Shown: positions 1 to 5,115 of the stretch, piece by piece
How the letters are laid out: every line of letters starts with the position of its first letter
How positions within the stretch are numbered: the first letter of the stretch is position 1
Assembly: GCA_035507475.1 (NCBI GenBank)
Contig: DATJOB010000018.1
Span: 1 to 6,716, forward strand
From: DATARH01 sp035507475
GTDB lineage: Bacteria; Pseudomonadota; Alphaproteobacteria; ATCC43930; CGMCC-115725
Direction: 5' to 3'
DNA: 6,716 nucleotides
Translations under genes and position numbers: made by a program
The notes under the pieces: model-generated
What the model was told of the DNA's origin: nothing
Seen by the model: only the letters and a program-made list of their open reading frames with translations
Database searches by the model: none

Positions 1-79
1 ATCCGACTAGTGCGCTCGGCCTTCGCTGCCAATGGCGACACGGGCTCGGGCAAGGGCTCGGGGGTTAAGTTGGCGCCGC
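1..79. other. Left edge, no definable gene
   Basis: No gene can be assigned here. On the plus strand one frame is open from base 1 to a TGA at 85-87 and could be the last 28 codons of an upstream gene. On the minus strand another frame is open to the edge and could begin a divergent gene at a GTG (41 down to 39). Neither has a recognisable motif, and about a quarter of the third positions in each are A or T, unlike the genes to the right. The stretch may equally be non-coding. Confidence 0.3.
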
Positions 80-104
80 ATGCTTGATCGCAATAGTCGG
101 GCAA
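80..104 (+). promoter_or_regulatory. Candidate IscR type 1 operator
   Basis: By hand comparison, this 25-base stretch matches the E. coli IscR type 1 consensus (ATASYYGACT-RWWW-YAGTCRRSTAT) at 19 of 25 positions. The right half, TAGTCGGGCAA at 94-104, fits 9 of 11. It has dyad symmetry: TGCTTGA at 81-87 and TCGGGCA at 97-103, 5 of 7 pairs complementary, separated by 9 bases. It covers the proposed -35 and spacer, where a bound repressor would block polymerase. The consensus comes from gammaproteobacteria, so use by this IscR is inference; position ahead of the iscR operon supports it. Confidence 0.5.
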
Positions 105-111
105 TTATATC
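84..111 (+). promoter_or_regulatory. Probable promoter of the cysE-iscR-isc operon
   Basis: A -35-like TTGATC (84-89) and a -10-like TATATC (106-111) are 16 bases apart, inside the only clearly AT-richer patch upstream of cysE. Transcription would start near 118, leaving a leader of about 80 bases before the cysE ATG. The leader contains a small possible stem, GTGCC at 125-129 with GGCAC at 136-140. No other promoter-like patch is seen before iscR or either desulfurase, so this is the likely single promoter for the block. The start site is inferred. Confidence 0.45.
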
Positions 112-197
112 TCGTTTCTGGACCGTGCCGGACCGGGCACCCCTCTTGCGGGCAGGGCGGCTCACCTCGCGGCAGCCACGATAGCACAGTGAACGCG

Positions 198-929
198 ATG
201 CTATTCAAGAACCTGCGCGACGAGATCGATGCCACGCGGGCCCGCGACCCGGCTGCCCGGTCTTCGCTAGAAGTGGTGTTTTGCTATCCCGGCTTCCAGG
301 CCCTCTTGTTCCATCGCGCCGGGCATTGGCTGTGGCGGCGCCGGTGGTATTTCCTCGGCCGCCTGGTGTCGCATATCGGCCGGGTGCTGACGGCGATCGA
401 CATCCATCCCGGCGCCGAGATCGGCAAGCGGCTGTTCATCGACCACGGCATCGGCGTGGTGATCGGCGAGACCGCCGAGATCGGCGACGACTGCACGATC
501 TATCAGGGCGTGACCCTGGGCGGCACGCGGCCCACCAAGGACCAGAGCGGCCGCAAGCGCCATCCGACGATCGGCAACAACGTGATCATCAGCTCGAACG
601 CGCAGGTGCTGGGCCCGTTCAAGGTCGGCGACGGGGCGGTCATCGGCGCCGCGACGATCGTGCTGAAGGAGGTGCCGGCCGGCGCGATCATGGTCGGCAA
701 CCCGGCGCGGCAGTTGACCCGCCGTGCCCCCGGCGAGGCGAAGCCGGCCTTTGCGCCCTACGGCGTCAGCGGCGAGGACATCCCGGATCCGATCGCACGC
801 GCCCTGTCGGGCCTGCTCGACGAGGTGGCGAGCCTGCGCGCCCGGGTCGGCGAGCTCGAACGCGAGAGGGCGGCGGCACCGCCGCCGCATCCGGTCGACG
901 ACGAGGCCGAAAGCGAGCGTCTCGCATGA
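198..929 (+). CDS. cysE: Serine O-acetyltransferase, short EpsC type
   Basis: This 243-residue enzyme transfers acetyl from acetyl-CoA to L-serine, giving O-acetylserine, the committed precursor of cysteine in the cytoplasm. It shows left-handed beta-helix hexapeptide repeats (DIHPGAEIG, GVVIGETAEIGDD, GVTLGGT). Asp68 and His83 are 15 residues apart, exactly as are the catalytic Asp143 and His158 of E. coli CysE. The N-terminal helical region is about 75 residues shorter than in E. coli, which marks the short EpsC-like form. The C-terminal part, from about residue 196 to 224, looks like a coiled coil (LLDEVASLRARVGELERER). The start is ATG 198, because MLFKNLRDEID fits the family; GTG 189 in frame is an alternative. 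No good ribosome binding site is visible. It leads the operon, supplying the cysteine that the desulfurases consume. Confidence 0.92.
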   Translation: MLFKNLRDEIDATRARDPAARSSLEVVFCYPGFQALLFHRAGHWLWRRRWYFLGRLVSHIGRVLTAIDIHPGAEIGKRLFIDHGIGVVIGETAEIGDDCTIYQGVTLGGTRPTKDQSGRKRHPTIGNNVIISSNAQVLGPFKVGDGAVIGAATIVLKEVPAGAIMVGNPARQLTRRAPGEAKPAFAPYGVSGEDIPDPIARALSGLLDEVASLRARVGELERERAAAPPPHPVDDEAESERLA

Positions 930-939
930 GGATCGGCCG

Positions 940-1416
940 ATGCGACTGAGCACCAAGGGGCGCTATGCGGTGATGGCGATGGTCGACCTCGCCCAGCACA
1001 GCGGAGAGGGCCCGGTCTGCCTCGCCGAGATCGCCGAGCGCCAGGAGATTTCGCTCTCCTATCTCGAACAGCTCTTCGCCAAGCTGCGCCGCGGCGGGCT
1101 CGTCAAGAGCGTGCGCGGGCCGGGCGGCGGCTATCTCCTGGCGCATGGCCGCGACCGGACCCGCATTTCCGACATCATTCTCGCGGTCGACGAGCCGATC
1201 CACGCGATCCGCTGCCGGCCCGGCGCGACGCTCGGCTGCCGCGGCGACCGCAGTCGCTGCCTGACGCACGATCTGTGGGAGGAGCTGAGCAACCAGATCC
1301 ACCTCTATCTGAGCTCGGTGACGCTCGCCGATGTCTGCGACAAGCGGGTGCTCGGCACCAGCGGCCGGGCGCAGCGCGACACCTACCGCCCGGCGGAGGC
1401 AGGCGCCGTGCCATGA
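940..1416 (+). CDS. iscR: Rrf2-family Fe-S cluster-sensing regulator IscR
   Basis: This 158-residue transcription factor binds a [2Fe-2S] cluster and represses its own isc operon when clusters are plentiful. The N-terminal winged helix is typical (MRLSTKGRYAVMAMVDLA; LEQLFAKLRRGGLVKSVRGPGGGY). The cluster ligands are present: Cys92, Cys100, Cys107 and His110, corresponding to Cys92, Cys98, Cys104 and His107 in E. coli. The loops between them are longer here (CX7CX6CX2H instead of CX5CX5CX2H). ATG 940 is chosen because MRLSTKGRYA is the universal IscR start and GAGG at 928-931 lies 8 bases upstream. It follows cysE by 10 bases and overlaps the next gene by 4. Retention of all ligands implies true cluster sensing; the candidate operator at 80-104 suggests autoregulation. 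Confidence 0.94.
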   Translation: MRLSTKGRYAVMAMVDLAQHSGEGPVCLAEIAERQEISLSYLEQLFAKLRRGGLVKSVRGPGGGYLLAHGRDRTRISDIILAVDEPIHAIRCRPGATLGCRGDRSRCLTHDLWEELSNQIHLYLSSVTLADVCDKRVLGTSGRAQRDTYRPAEAGAVP

Positions 1417-2519
1417 GCGGGCGGACGAGCTATCTCGACTGGAACGCGACCGCGCCGCTGCGGGCCGAGGCCGCGGCGGCGGTGGCCGCTGCGCTGGCGC
1501 GCTGCGGCAACCCGTCCTCGGTGCATCGCCAGGGACGCGAGGCGCGGGGCGAGGTCGAGCGCGCGCGGGCCGCCGTCGCCGCGCTGGTCGGCGCGCCCGC
1601 CGCCTCGGTCGTCTTCACCAGCGGCGGCACCGAGGCGAACCATCTCGCGCTCCTCGGCAGCGGCCGGGCGCGCGTGCTGGTCTCGGCGGTCGAGCATTCT
1701 TCGGTGCTCGGCGCGGTGCCGGCGGCCGAGCGGCTGCCGGTCGACGGCGACGGCCGCGTCGACCTGGCCGCGTTGCGCGCGCTGCTCGCCGACGATCCGC
1801 GGCCGGCGCTGGTGTCGGTGATGGCGGCCAACAACGAGACCGGCATCATCCAGCCGGTGGCCGAGGCCGCGGCGCTCGCCCATGCGCATGGCGCGCTCTT
1901 TCATTGCGACGCGGTGCAGGCCGCCGGCAAGCTCGCGCTGAGCCTCGCCGCGACGGGTGCCGATCTGCTGACCCTCTCGGCGCACAAGCTCGGCGGCCCG
2001 CCCGGCATCGGTGCGCTGGTCGTGGCCGATCGCGTCGCGCTGGCGCCGCTGCTGCGCGGCGGCGGACAGGAGCGCGGGCGACGCGCCGGCACCGAAAACC
2101 GGCCGGGCATCGCCGGCTTCGCCGCGGCGGCGGCGGCTTGCGATCCGGCGGAATATGCCGCGGTCGGCCGGCTGCGCGACCGCCTCGAAGCGGCGCTCGC
2201 CGACGAGGCGGTGATCGTCGGCGCGACGGCGCCGCGACTCCCCAACACCTCGGCGATCGCGATGCCGGGCGTGCCGGCCGAGACCCAGGTCATCGCGCTC
2301 GATCTCGACGGCGTGATGGTCAGCGCCGGCGCCGCCTGCTCGTCGGGCAAGGTCGGCCCCAGCCACGTGCTGGCGGCGATGGGCGTCGCGCCGGAGATCG
2401 CCGGGTCGACGATCCGGGTCAGTCTCGGCTGGTCGACCGGCGAGGCCGAGATCGCGCACTTCATCGCGGCGTGGCGCGCGCTTCGCCGGCGCACCCGCAG
2501 CGCGAGGAAGGCGGCATGA
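1413..2519 (+). CDS. Cysteine desulfurase, NifS/IscS-like (first copy)
   Basis: This 368-residue PLP enzyme of aminotransferase class V should release sulfur from L-cysteine as an enzyme-bound persulfide plus alanine. His95 (VEHSSV), Asp166 (HCDAVQ) and Lys192 (SAHKLGG, the Schiff-base lysine) form the cofactor site. Cys309 in SAGAACSSGKVGPSH is the persulfide cysteine on a long loop of the group I type. It is shorter than IscS (about 404) and clearly diverged from the desulfurase that follows, so it is a distinct paralogue rather than a recent duplicate. The start codon overlaps the iscR stop (ATGA), and GGAGG lies at 1395-1399. Its acceptor is unknown. It might serve housekeeping Fe-S assembly, or feed MnmA as the dedicated desulfurase YrvO does in Bacillus; this is inference. 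Confidence 0.88.
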   Translation: MSGRTSYLDWNATAPLRAEAAAAVAAALARCGNPSSVHRQGREARGEVERARAAVAALVGAPAASVVFTSGGTEANHLALLGSGRARVLVSAVEHSSVLGAVPAAERLPVDGDGRVDLAALRALLADDPRPALVSVMAANNETGIIQPVAEAAALAHAHGALFHCDAVQAAGKLALSLAATGADLLTLSAHKLGGPPGIGALVVADRVALAPLLRGGGQERGRRAGTENRPGIAGFAAAAAACDPAEYAAVGRLRDRLEAALADEAVIVGATAPRLPNTSAIAMPGVPAETQVIALDLDGVMVSAGAACSSGKVGPSHVLAAMGVAPEIAGSTIRVSLGWSTGEAEIAHFIAAWRALRRRTRSARKAA

Positions 2520-3733
2520 ACGACGCCGCCGCGATCGATCGGCCGAACGCGCTGCCGATCTATCTCGACAACCAGGCCTCGACGCCGGTCGACCCGCGCG
2601 TGCTCGAGGCGATGCTGCCCTATTTCACCATCGATTACGGCAACCCGCACAGCGAGAGCCATGTCTACGGCCACCGCGCAATGGCGGCGATCGACGCGGC
2701 GCGCGGCGAGGTCGCGGCGCTGATCCACGCCGACCCGCGCGAGATCGTGTTCACCTCCGGAGCGACCGAGGCGAACAATCTCGCGCTCAAGGGCGCGGCG
2801 CATTTCGCGCGCCAGCACCCGCCCGCCGATGGCGCAAGAGACCACGCCAGGGACCATATCGTCACGCTCAAGACCGAGCATAAATGCGTGCTCGAAAGCT
2901 GCGCCGCGCTGGCCCGCGAGGGTTTCGCGGTCACCTATCTCGACGTGCCGGAAAGCGGGCTCGTCGATCTCGACCGGCTGCGCGCGGCGCTGACCCCGCG
3001 CACGCTCCTCGTCTCGATCATGGCGGCGCATAACGAGATCGGCGTCGTCCAGCCGCTCGCCGAGATCGGCGCGCTGTGCCGCGAAGCGGGCGTGCTGTTC
3101 CATACCGACGCGGCGCAGGCGCTTGGCAAGATCCCGCTCGATGTCGAGGCGATGAAGATCGACTTGATGTCGATGTCGGGCCACAAGCTCTACGGCCCGA
3201 AAGGCGTCGGCGCGCTCTATGTCCGGCGTCGGCCGCGCGTCCGCCTCGTCCCGCTGATCGACGGCGGCGGCCAGGAGCGCGGGCTGCGCTCGGGGACGCT
3301 GCCGACGCCGCTCTGCGTCGGCTTTGGCAGGGCCTGCGCGCTCGCCGCCGCCGGGTTGGAAGAGGAGGCCGCGCGGCTCACGCGGCTGCGCGAGCGGTTG
3401 CGCATCAGCCTCGAACGCCAGGTACCGGGCCTGCGGGTCAACGGCGACCTCGCGCACCGCCTGCCCGGCAGCCTCAACGTCTCGGTGCCGGGGACCAGCG
3501 CGCCCGAGCTGATCGAGGCCTGCCCGTCGATCGCGATCTCGACCGGCTCGGCCTGCACCTCGGCCTCGGTCGAGCCGTCCTACGTGCTGCGCGCGATGGG
3601 GCTGTCGGACGAGCGGGCCAACGCCTCGATCCGGCTGGGGCTCGGCCGCTTCACCACCGCGGCCGATGTCGATTACGCGGCCGATGCGATCGCCGCGGCC
3701 GCCGCGCGGCTGCGGCGGCATGCGGACGATTGA
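2516..3733 (+). CDS. iscS: Cysteine desulfurase IscS
   Basis: This 405-residue group I cysteine desulfurase is close to E. coli IscS. It opens with PIYLDNQASTPVDPRV and keeps His122, Asp198 and Lys224 (SMSGHKLYGPKG), which match E. coli His104, Asp180 and Lys206 with a constant offset of 18. The persulfide cysteine is Cys347 in STGSACTSASVEPSY. Two differences stand out. An insertion of about 8 residues near 102-112 (PPADGARDHAR) precedes the His122 loop, and the protein ends five residues after the RLR motif, where E. coli IscS continues for about 23 more. That tail is the IscU-docking region in E. coli. The start overlaps the previous stop (ATGA) and has GAGGAAG at 2504-2510. It supplies sulfur for Fe-S clusters and probably tRNA thiolation. 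Confidence 0.93.
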   Translation: MNDAAAIDRPNALPIYLDNQASTPVDPRVLEAMLPYFTIDYGNPHSESHVYGHRAMAAIDAARGEVAALIHADPREIVFTSGATEANNLALKGAAHFARQHPPADGARDHARDHIVTLKTEHKCVLESCAALAREGFAVTYLDVPESGLVDLDRLRAALTPRTLLVSIMAAHNEIGVVQPLAEIGALCREAGVLFHTDAAQALGKIPLDVEAMKIDLMSMSGHKLYGPKGVGALYVRRRPRVRLVPLIDGGGQERGLRSGTLPTPLCVGFGRACALAAAGLEEEAARLTRLRERLRISLERQVPGLRVNGDLAHRLPGSLNVSVPGTSAPELIEACPSIAISTGSACTSASVEPSYVLRAMGLSDERANASIRLGLGRFTTAADVDYAADAIAAAAARLRRHADD

Positions 3734-3750
3734 CGCCGCCAGCCGCGGCG
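3734..3750 (+). other. Short perfect GC hairpin after the iscS stop
   Basis: CGCCGC (3734-3739) and GCGGCG (3745-3750) are perfect complements around a 5-base loop, immediately after the iscS stop. There is no following T-run, so a full terminator is unlikely. It may attenuate, or protect the end of the upstream message, and it sits where iscU would be expected. Such GC stems also arise by chance in DNA this rich in G and C. Confidence 0.3.
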
Positions 3751-3784
3751 CCAATATGAAAGGGCGAGAAAGGCGAGGCGAAAG

Positions 3785-4129
3785 ATGGCTTTGGCGCGAC
3801 CCCCGGCTCTGATGGTGACCGATGCCGCCGCCGCGCGCATCCACGCGCTGCTGGCCAACCGCGGCAAGCCGTCGGTGGGCGTGCGCGTCGGGGTCCGTTC
3901 GCGCGGCTGCTCCGGGCTCAGCTACACGCTCGAATACGCCGACGAGAAGGGCAAGTTCGACGAGATCGTCGAGGACAAGGGCGTGACGGTCCTGGTCGAC
4001 CCGAAGGCGGTCATGTTCATCCTCGGCACCGAGATGGATTATGTCGAGGAGCGGCTGGAATCGGGTTTCGTCTTCCGCAACCCCAACGAAAAGGGCCGCT
4101 GCGGCTGCGGCGAGTCGTTCCACGTCTAG
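3785..4129 (+). CDS. iscA: A-type Fe-S cluster carrier IscA
   Basis: This 114-residue A-type carrier (HesB/IscA fold) takes up Fe-S clusters or iron and passes them to target proteins. All three conserved cysteines are present: Cys42 in RSRGCSGLSY, and Cys106 and Cys108 in RCGCGESF. The 64-residue spacing between the first and second equals that of Cys35 and Cys99 in E. coli IscA. The segment LGTEMDYVEERLESGFVFRNPN is characteristic of the family. ATG 3785 has GAGG at 3775-3778, 6 bases upstream. It directly follows iscS with a 51-base gap, so the usual iscU between them is absent. ErpA or SufA are the alternative family labels; isc context favours IscA. Confidence 0.92.
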   Translation: MALARPPALMVTDAAAARIHALLANRGKPSVGVRVGVRSRGCSGLSYTLEYADEKGKFDEIVEDKGVTVLVDPKAVMFILGTEMDYVEERLESGFVFRNPNEKGRCGCGESFHV

Positions 4130-4162
4130 CTTCGCTTCGCGCGACGCGACGGCGGGCGGAGG

Positions 4163-4202
4163 ACGGCGGGCAGGGCCTGAGGCGGCACCGACCTCCCGCC
4201 GT
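4163..4202 (+). other. Intergenic inverted repeat between iscA and the HscA-like gene
   Basis: ACGGCGGG at 4163-4170 pairs perfectly with CCCGCCGT at 4195-4202 across a 24-base loop. A second copy of ACGGCGGG at 4149-4156 could compete for the same partner, giving two alternative stems. Only three Ts follow, so a strong intrinsic terminator is unlikely. It lies in the 87-base gap 4130-4216, the one sizeable spacer inside the operon, and ends just before the presumed ribosome binding site (GGTGAG, 4208-4213). Attenuation or RNA processing is possible but unproven. Confidence 0.28.
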
Positions 4203-4216
4203 AGTTTGGTGAGCAC

Positions 4217-4666
4217 ATGAAGCTGTTTCAGATCGAAGAGCCGGACGGGTCGCCCGGCGATCCCGATGCGCCGGGCGCCGCGGTCGGGATCGATGCCGGC
4301 GGCGATCTTGCCGAGGTCGCCTTCGCGGTCGGCGGCAACGCCGTCACCCTGGCCGACCGCGAGGGCTTCGAGCAGGCGCTGCCGGTGCCCGGGCCGGAGG
4401 CGCCGCTCGCCGACTGGCAGGCGCTCTTCGAGGGCGCCCGCCTGCGCGCCGAGCGCGCGCTCGGCCGGCCGGTGACGCATGCCGTGCTGGTCTTCGCCGC
4501 CGGGCTCGACCCGGCGCTCGCCGCCGAGCTGTTGCGGGCAAGCGACGCCGCCGGGGTGGCGCTGCTGCGCGTCGTCAGCGCCGGCGATCTCGTGCCGGGG
4601 CTGCCGCCCGCCGAGGCCGCCGCGCTCATCGCCGAGGACCTCGCGCCGCGGCCGGAGAGCTTCTAG
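4217..4666 (+). CDS. Truncated HscA-derived protein (Hsp70 relic)
   Basis: This 149-residue protein resembles the N-terminal part of the Hsp70 chaperone HscA. MKLFQIEEP followed by AAVGIDAGG and VTLADREG parallels HscA's MALLQISEP, AAGIDLGTT and ETLADHEG. Residues 71-129 (FEGARLRAERALGRPVTHA, then DAAGVALLRVV) parallel the HscA stretch around ARATEALAGELDGVVITVP and DAARLAGLHVLRLLNEP. About 80 residues between these blocks are lost, as are the rest of the ATPase domain (including the DLGGGTFD phosphate loop) and the whole substrate-binding domain; HscA is about 616 residues. The first phosphate loop is broken (GIDAGGD instead of GIDLGTT), so ATP hydrolysis is not expected. The frame is intact with normal codon use, and its stop touches the fdx start, the usual place of hscA. 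It is either a repurposed small protein or a late relic. The homology was judged by eye from memory of E. coli HscA. Confidence 0.72.
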   Translation: MKLFQIEEPDGSPGDPDAPGAAVGIDAGGDLAEVAFAVGGNAVTLADREGFEQALPVPGPEAPLADWQALFEGARLRAERALGRPVTHAVLVFAAGLDPALAAELLRASDAAGVALLRVVSAGDLVPGLPPAEAAALIAEDLAPRPESF

Positions 4667-4999
4667 ATGCCGAAGATGGTGTTCATCGAGCGCGACGGCA
4701 CCCATCGCGAGGTCGATGCGCCGCTCGGCCTGTCGGTGCTCGAGATCGCGCACCGCAACAAGATCGACATCGAGGGCGCCTGCGAAGGCTCGCTCGCCTG
4801 CTCGACCTGCCACGTGATCGTCGATCCGGAGTGGTACGACCTGCTCAAGGAAGCCAGCGAAGACGAGGAGGACATGCTCGACCTCGCCTTCGGCCTCACC
4901 GCGACCTCGCGGCTCGGCTGCCAGATCATCATCACCGAGGAGCTCGACGGGCTGACCGTGCGGCTGCCGTCCGGCACCCGCAACATGATGAACACGTGA
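4667..4999 (+). CDS. fdx: Isc-type [2Fe-2S] ferredoxin
   Basis: This 110-residue adrenodoxin-type ferredoxin carries electrons for Fe-S cluster assembly, in E. coli binding IscS. The four cluster ligands are Cys39, Cys45, Cys48 (ACEGSLACSTCHVIV) and Cys85 (TSRLGCQI), matching the pattern of E. coli Fdx (42, 48, 51, 87). The acidic helix EASEDEEDMLDLAFGLT is typical of this subclass and is the expected partner-binding surface. The ending LPSGTRNMMNT is also usual. ATG 4667 follows the preceding TAG without a gap, so translation is probably coupled; GGAGAG at 4653-4658 may serve as the ribosome binding site. hscB and hscA normally precede it; here only the short HscA-like gene does. Confidence 0.95.
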   Translation: MPKMVFIERDGTHREVDAPLGLSVLEIAHRNKIDIEGACEGSLACSTCHVIVDPEWYDLLKEASEDEEDMLDLAFGLTATSRLGCQIIITEELDGLTVRLPSGTRNMMNT

Positions 5000-5019
5000 T
5001 CGCGAAGCCGGCCCCCGCG

Positions 5020-5034
5020 CCGACCCTCCGTCGG
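5020..5034 (+). other. Small inverted repeat after fdx
   Basis: CCGAC (5020-5024) and GTCGG (5030-5034) are complementary with a 5-base loop, about 20 bases after the fdx stop. It is short and could be chance, but it lies just ahead of the stronger hairpin at 5051-5074 in the same spacer and may form part of one 3' end structure. Confidence 0.2.
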
Positions 5035-5050
5035 AGCCACGGGGGAGAGA

Positions 5051-5074
5051 GATTTGCCGCGTCGGCGGCAAATC
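5051..5074 (+). terminator. Perfect 10-bp hairpin, possible end of the isc transcript
   Basis: GATTTGCCGC (5051-5060) and GCGGCAAATC (5065-5074) are exact complements around the tetraloop GTCG. It is the strongest hairpin noticed in the window and lies in the 116-base spacer between fdx and tenA. No T-run follows, so it is not a textbook intrinsic terminator; it could stop transcription weakly, protect the 3' end, or be a copy of a dispersed palindromic repeat. A weaker pair, CGGTG (5074-5078) with CACCG (5087-5091), follows directly. The rest of the spacer shows no clear promoter for tenA. Confidence 0.4.
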
Positions 5075-5115
5075 GGTGGGGGCCGTCACCGACGCGACCG
5101 GTACCATCATAGCCG

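Noticed and set aside
80..184. A 34-codon ORF (ATG 80 to TAG 182-184) as a possible leader peptide
   Set aside because: Its ATG lies upstream of the proposed transcription start and inside the operator, it has no ribosome binding site, and it lacks the cysteine or serine run expected of a cysteine-responsive leader.
84..197. N-terminal extension of CysE from a TTG at 84
   Set aside because: The start would lie in the -35 element and operator, and the extra residues do not look like CysE. ATG 198 fits the family start.
724..939. Extension of the iscR frame upstream through the end of cysE
   Set aside because: The added residues are a Pro/Arg/Ala-rich shadow of cysE. IscR proteins begin at MRLSTKGRYA, and GAGG is correctly placed before ATG 940.
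267..956. Minus-strand 229-codon frame opposite cysE
   Set aside because: It is antisense to a confidently identified enzyme, and its composition is Arg/Ala/Asp-rich with no recognisable domain.
1331..2515. The iscS frame stays open for 395 codons upstream, suggesting an 800-residue protein
   Set aside because: The upstream part is an Arg/Gly-rich shadow of the first desulfurase. Family alignment and a ribosome binding site at 2504-2510 place the start at 2516.
1413..3733. Tandem desulfurases as a recent gene duplication
   Set aside because: The two proteins differ in length, active-site loop and much of the sequence, so any duplication is old or the copies have separate origins.
4217..4666. 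HscA-like ORF as a frameshifted pseudogene of full-length hscA
   Set aside because: The other frames around 4130-4666 show no further HscA segments (no DLGGGTFD, no substrate-binding domain), the downstream side is occupied by fdx, and the frame is uninterrupted. It is a reduced gene, not a frameshifted full one.
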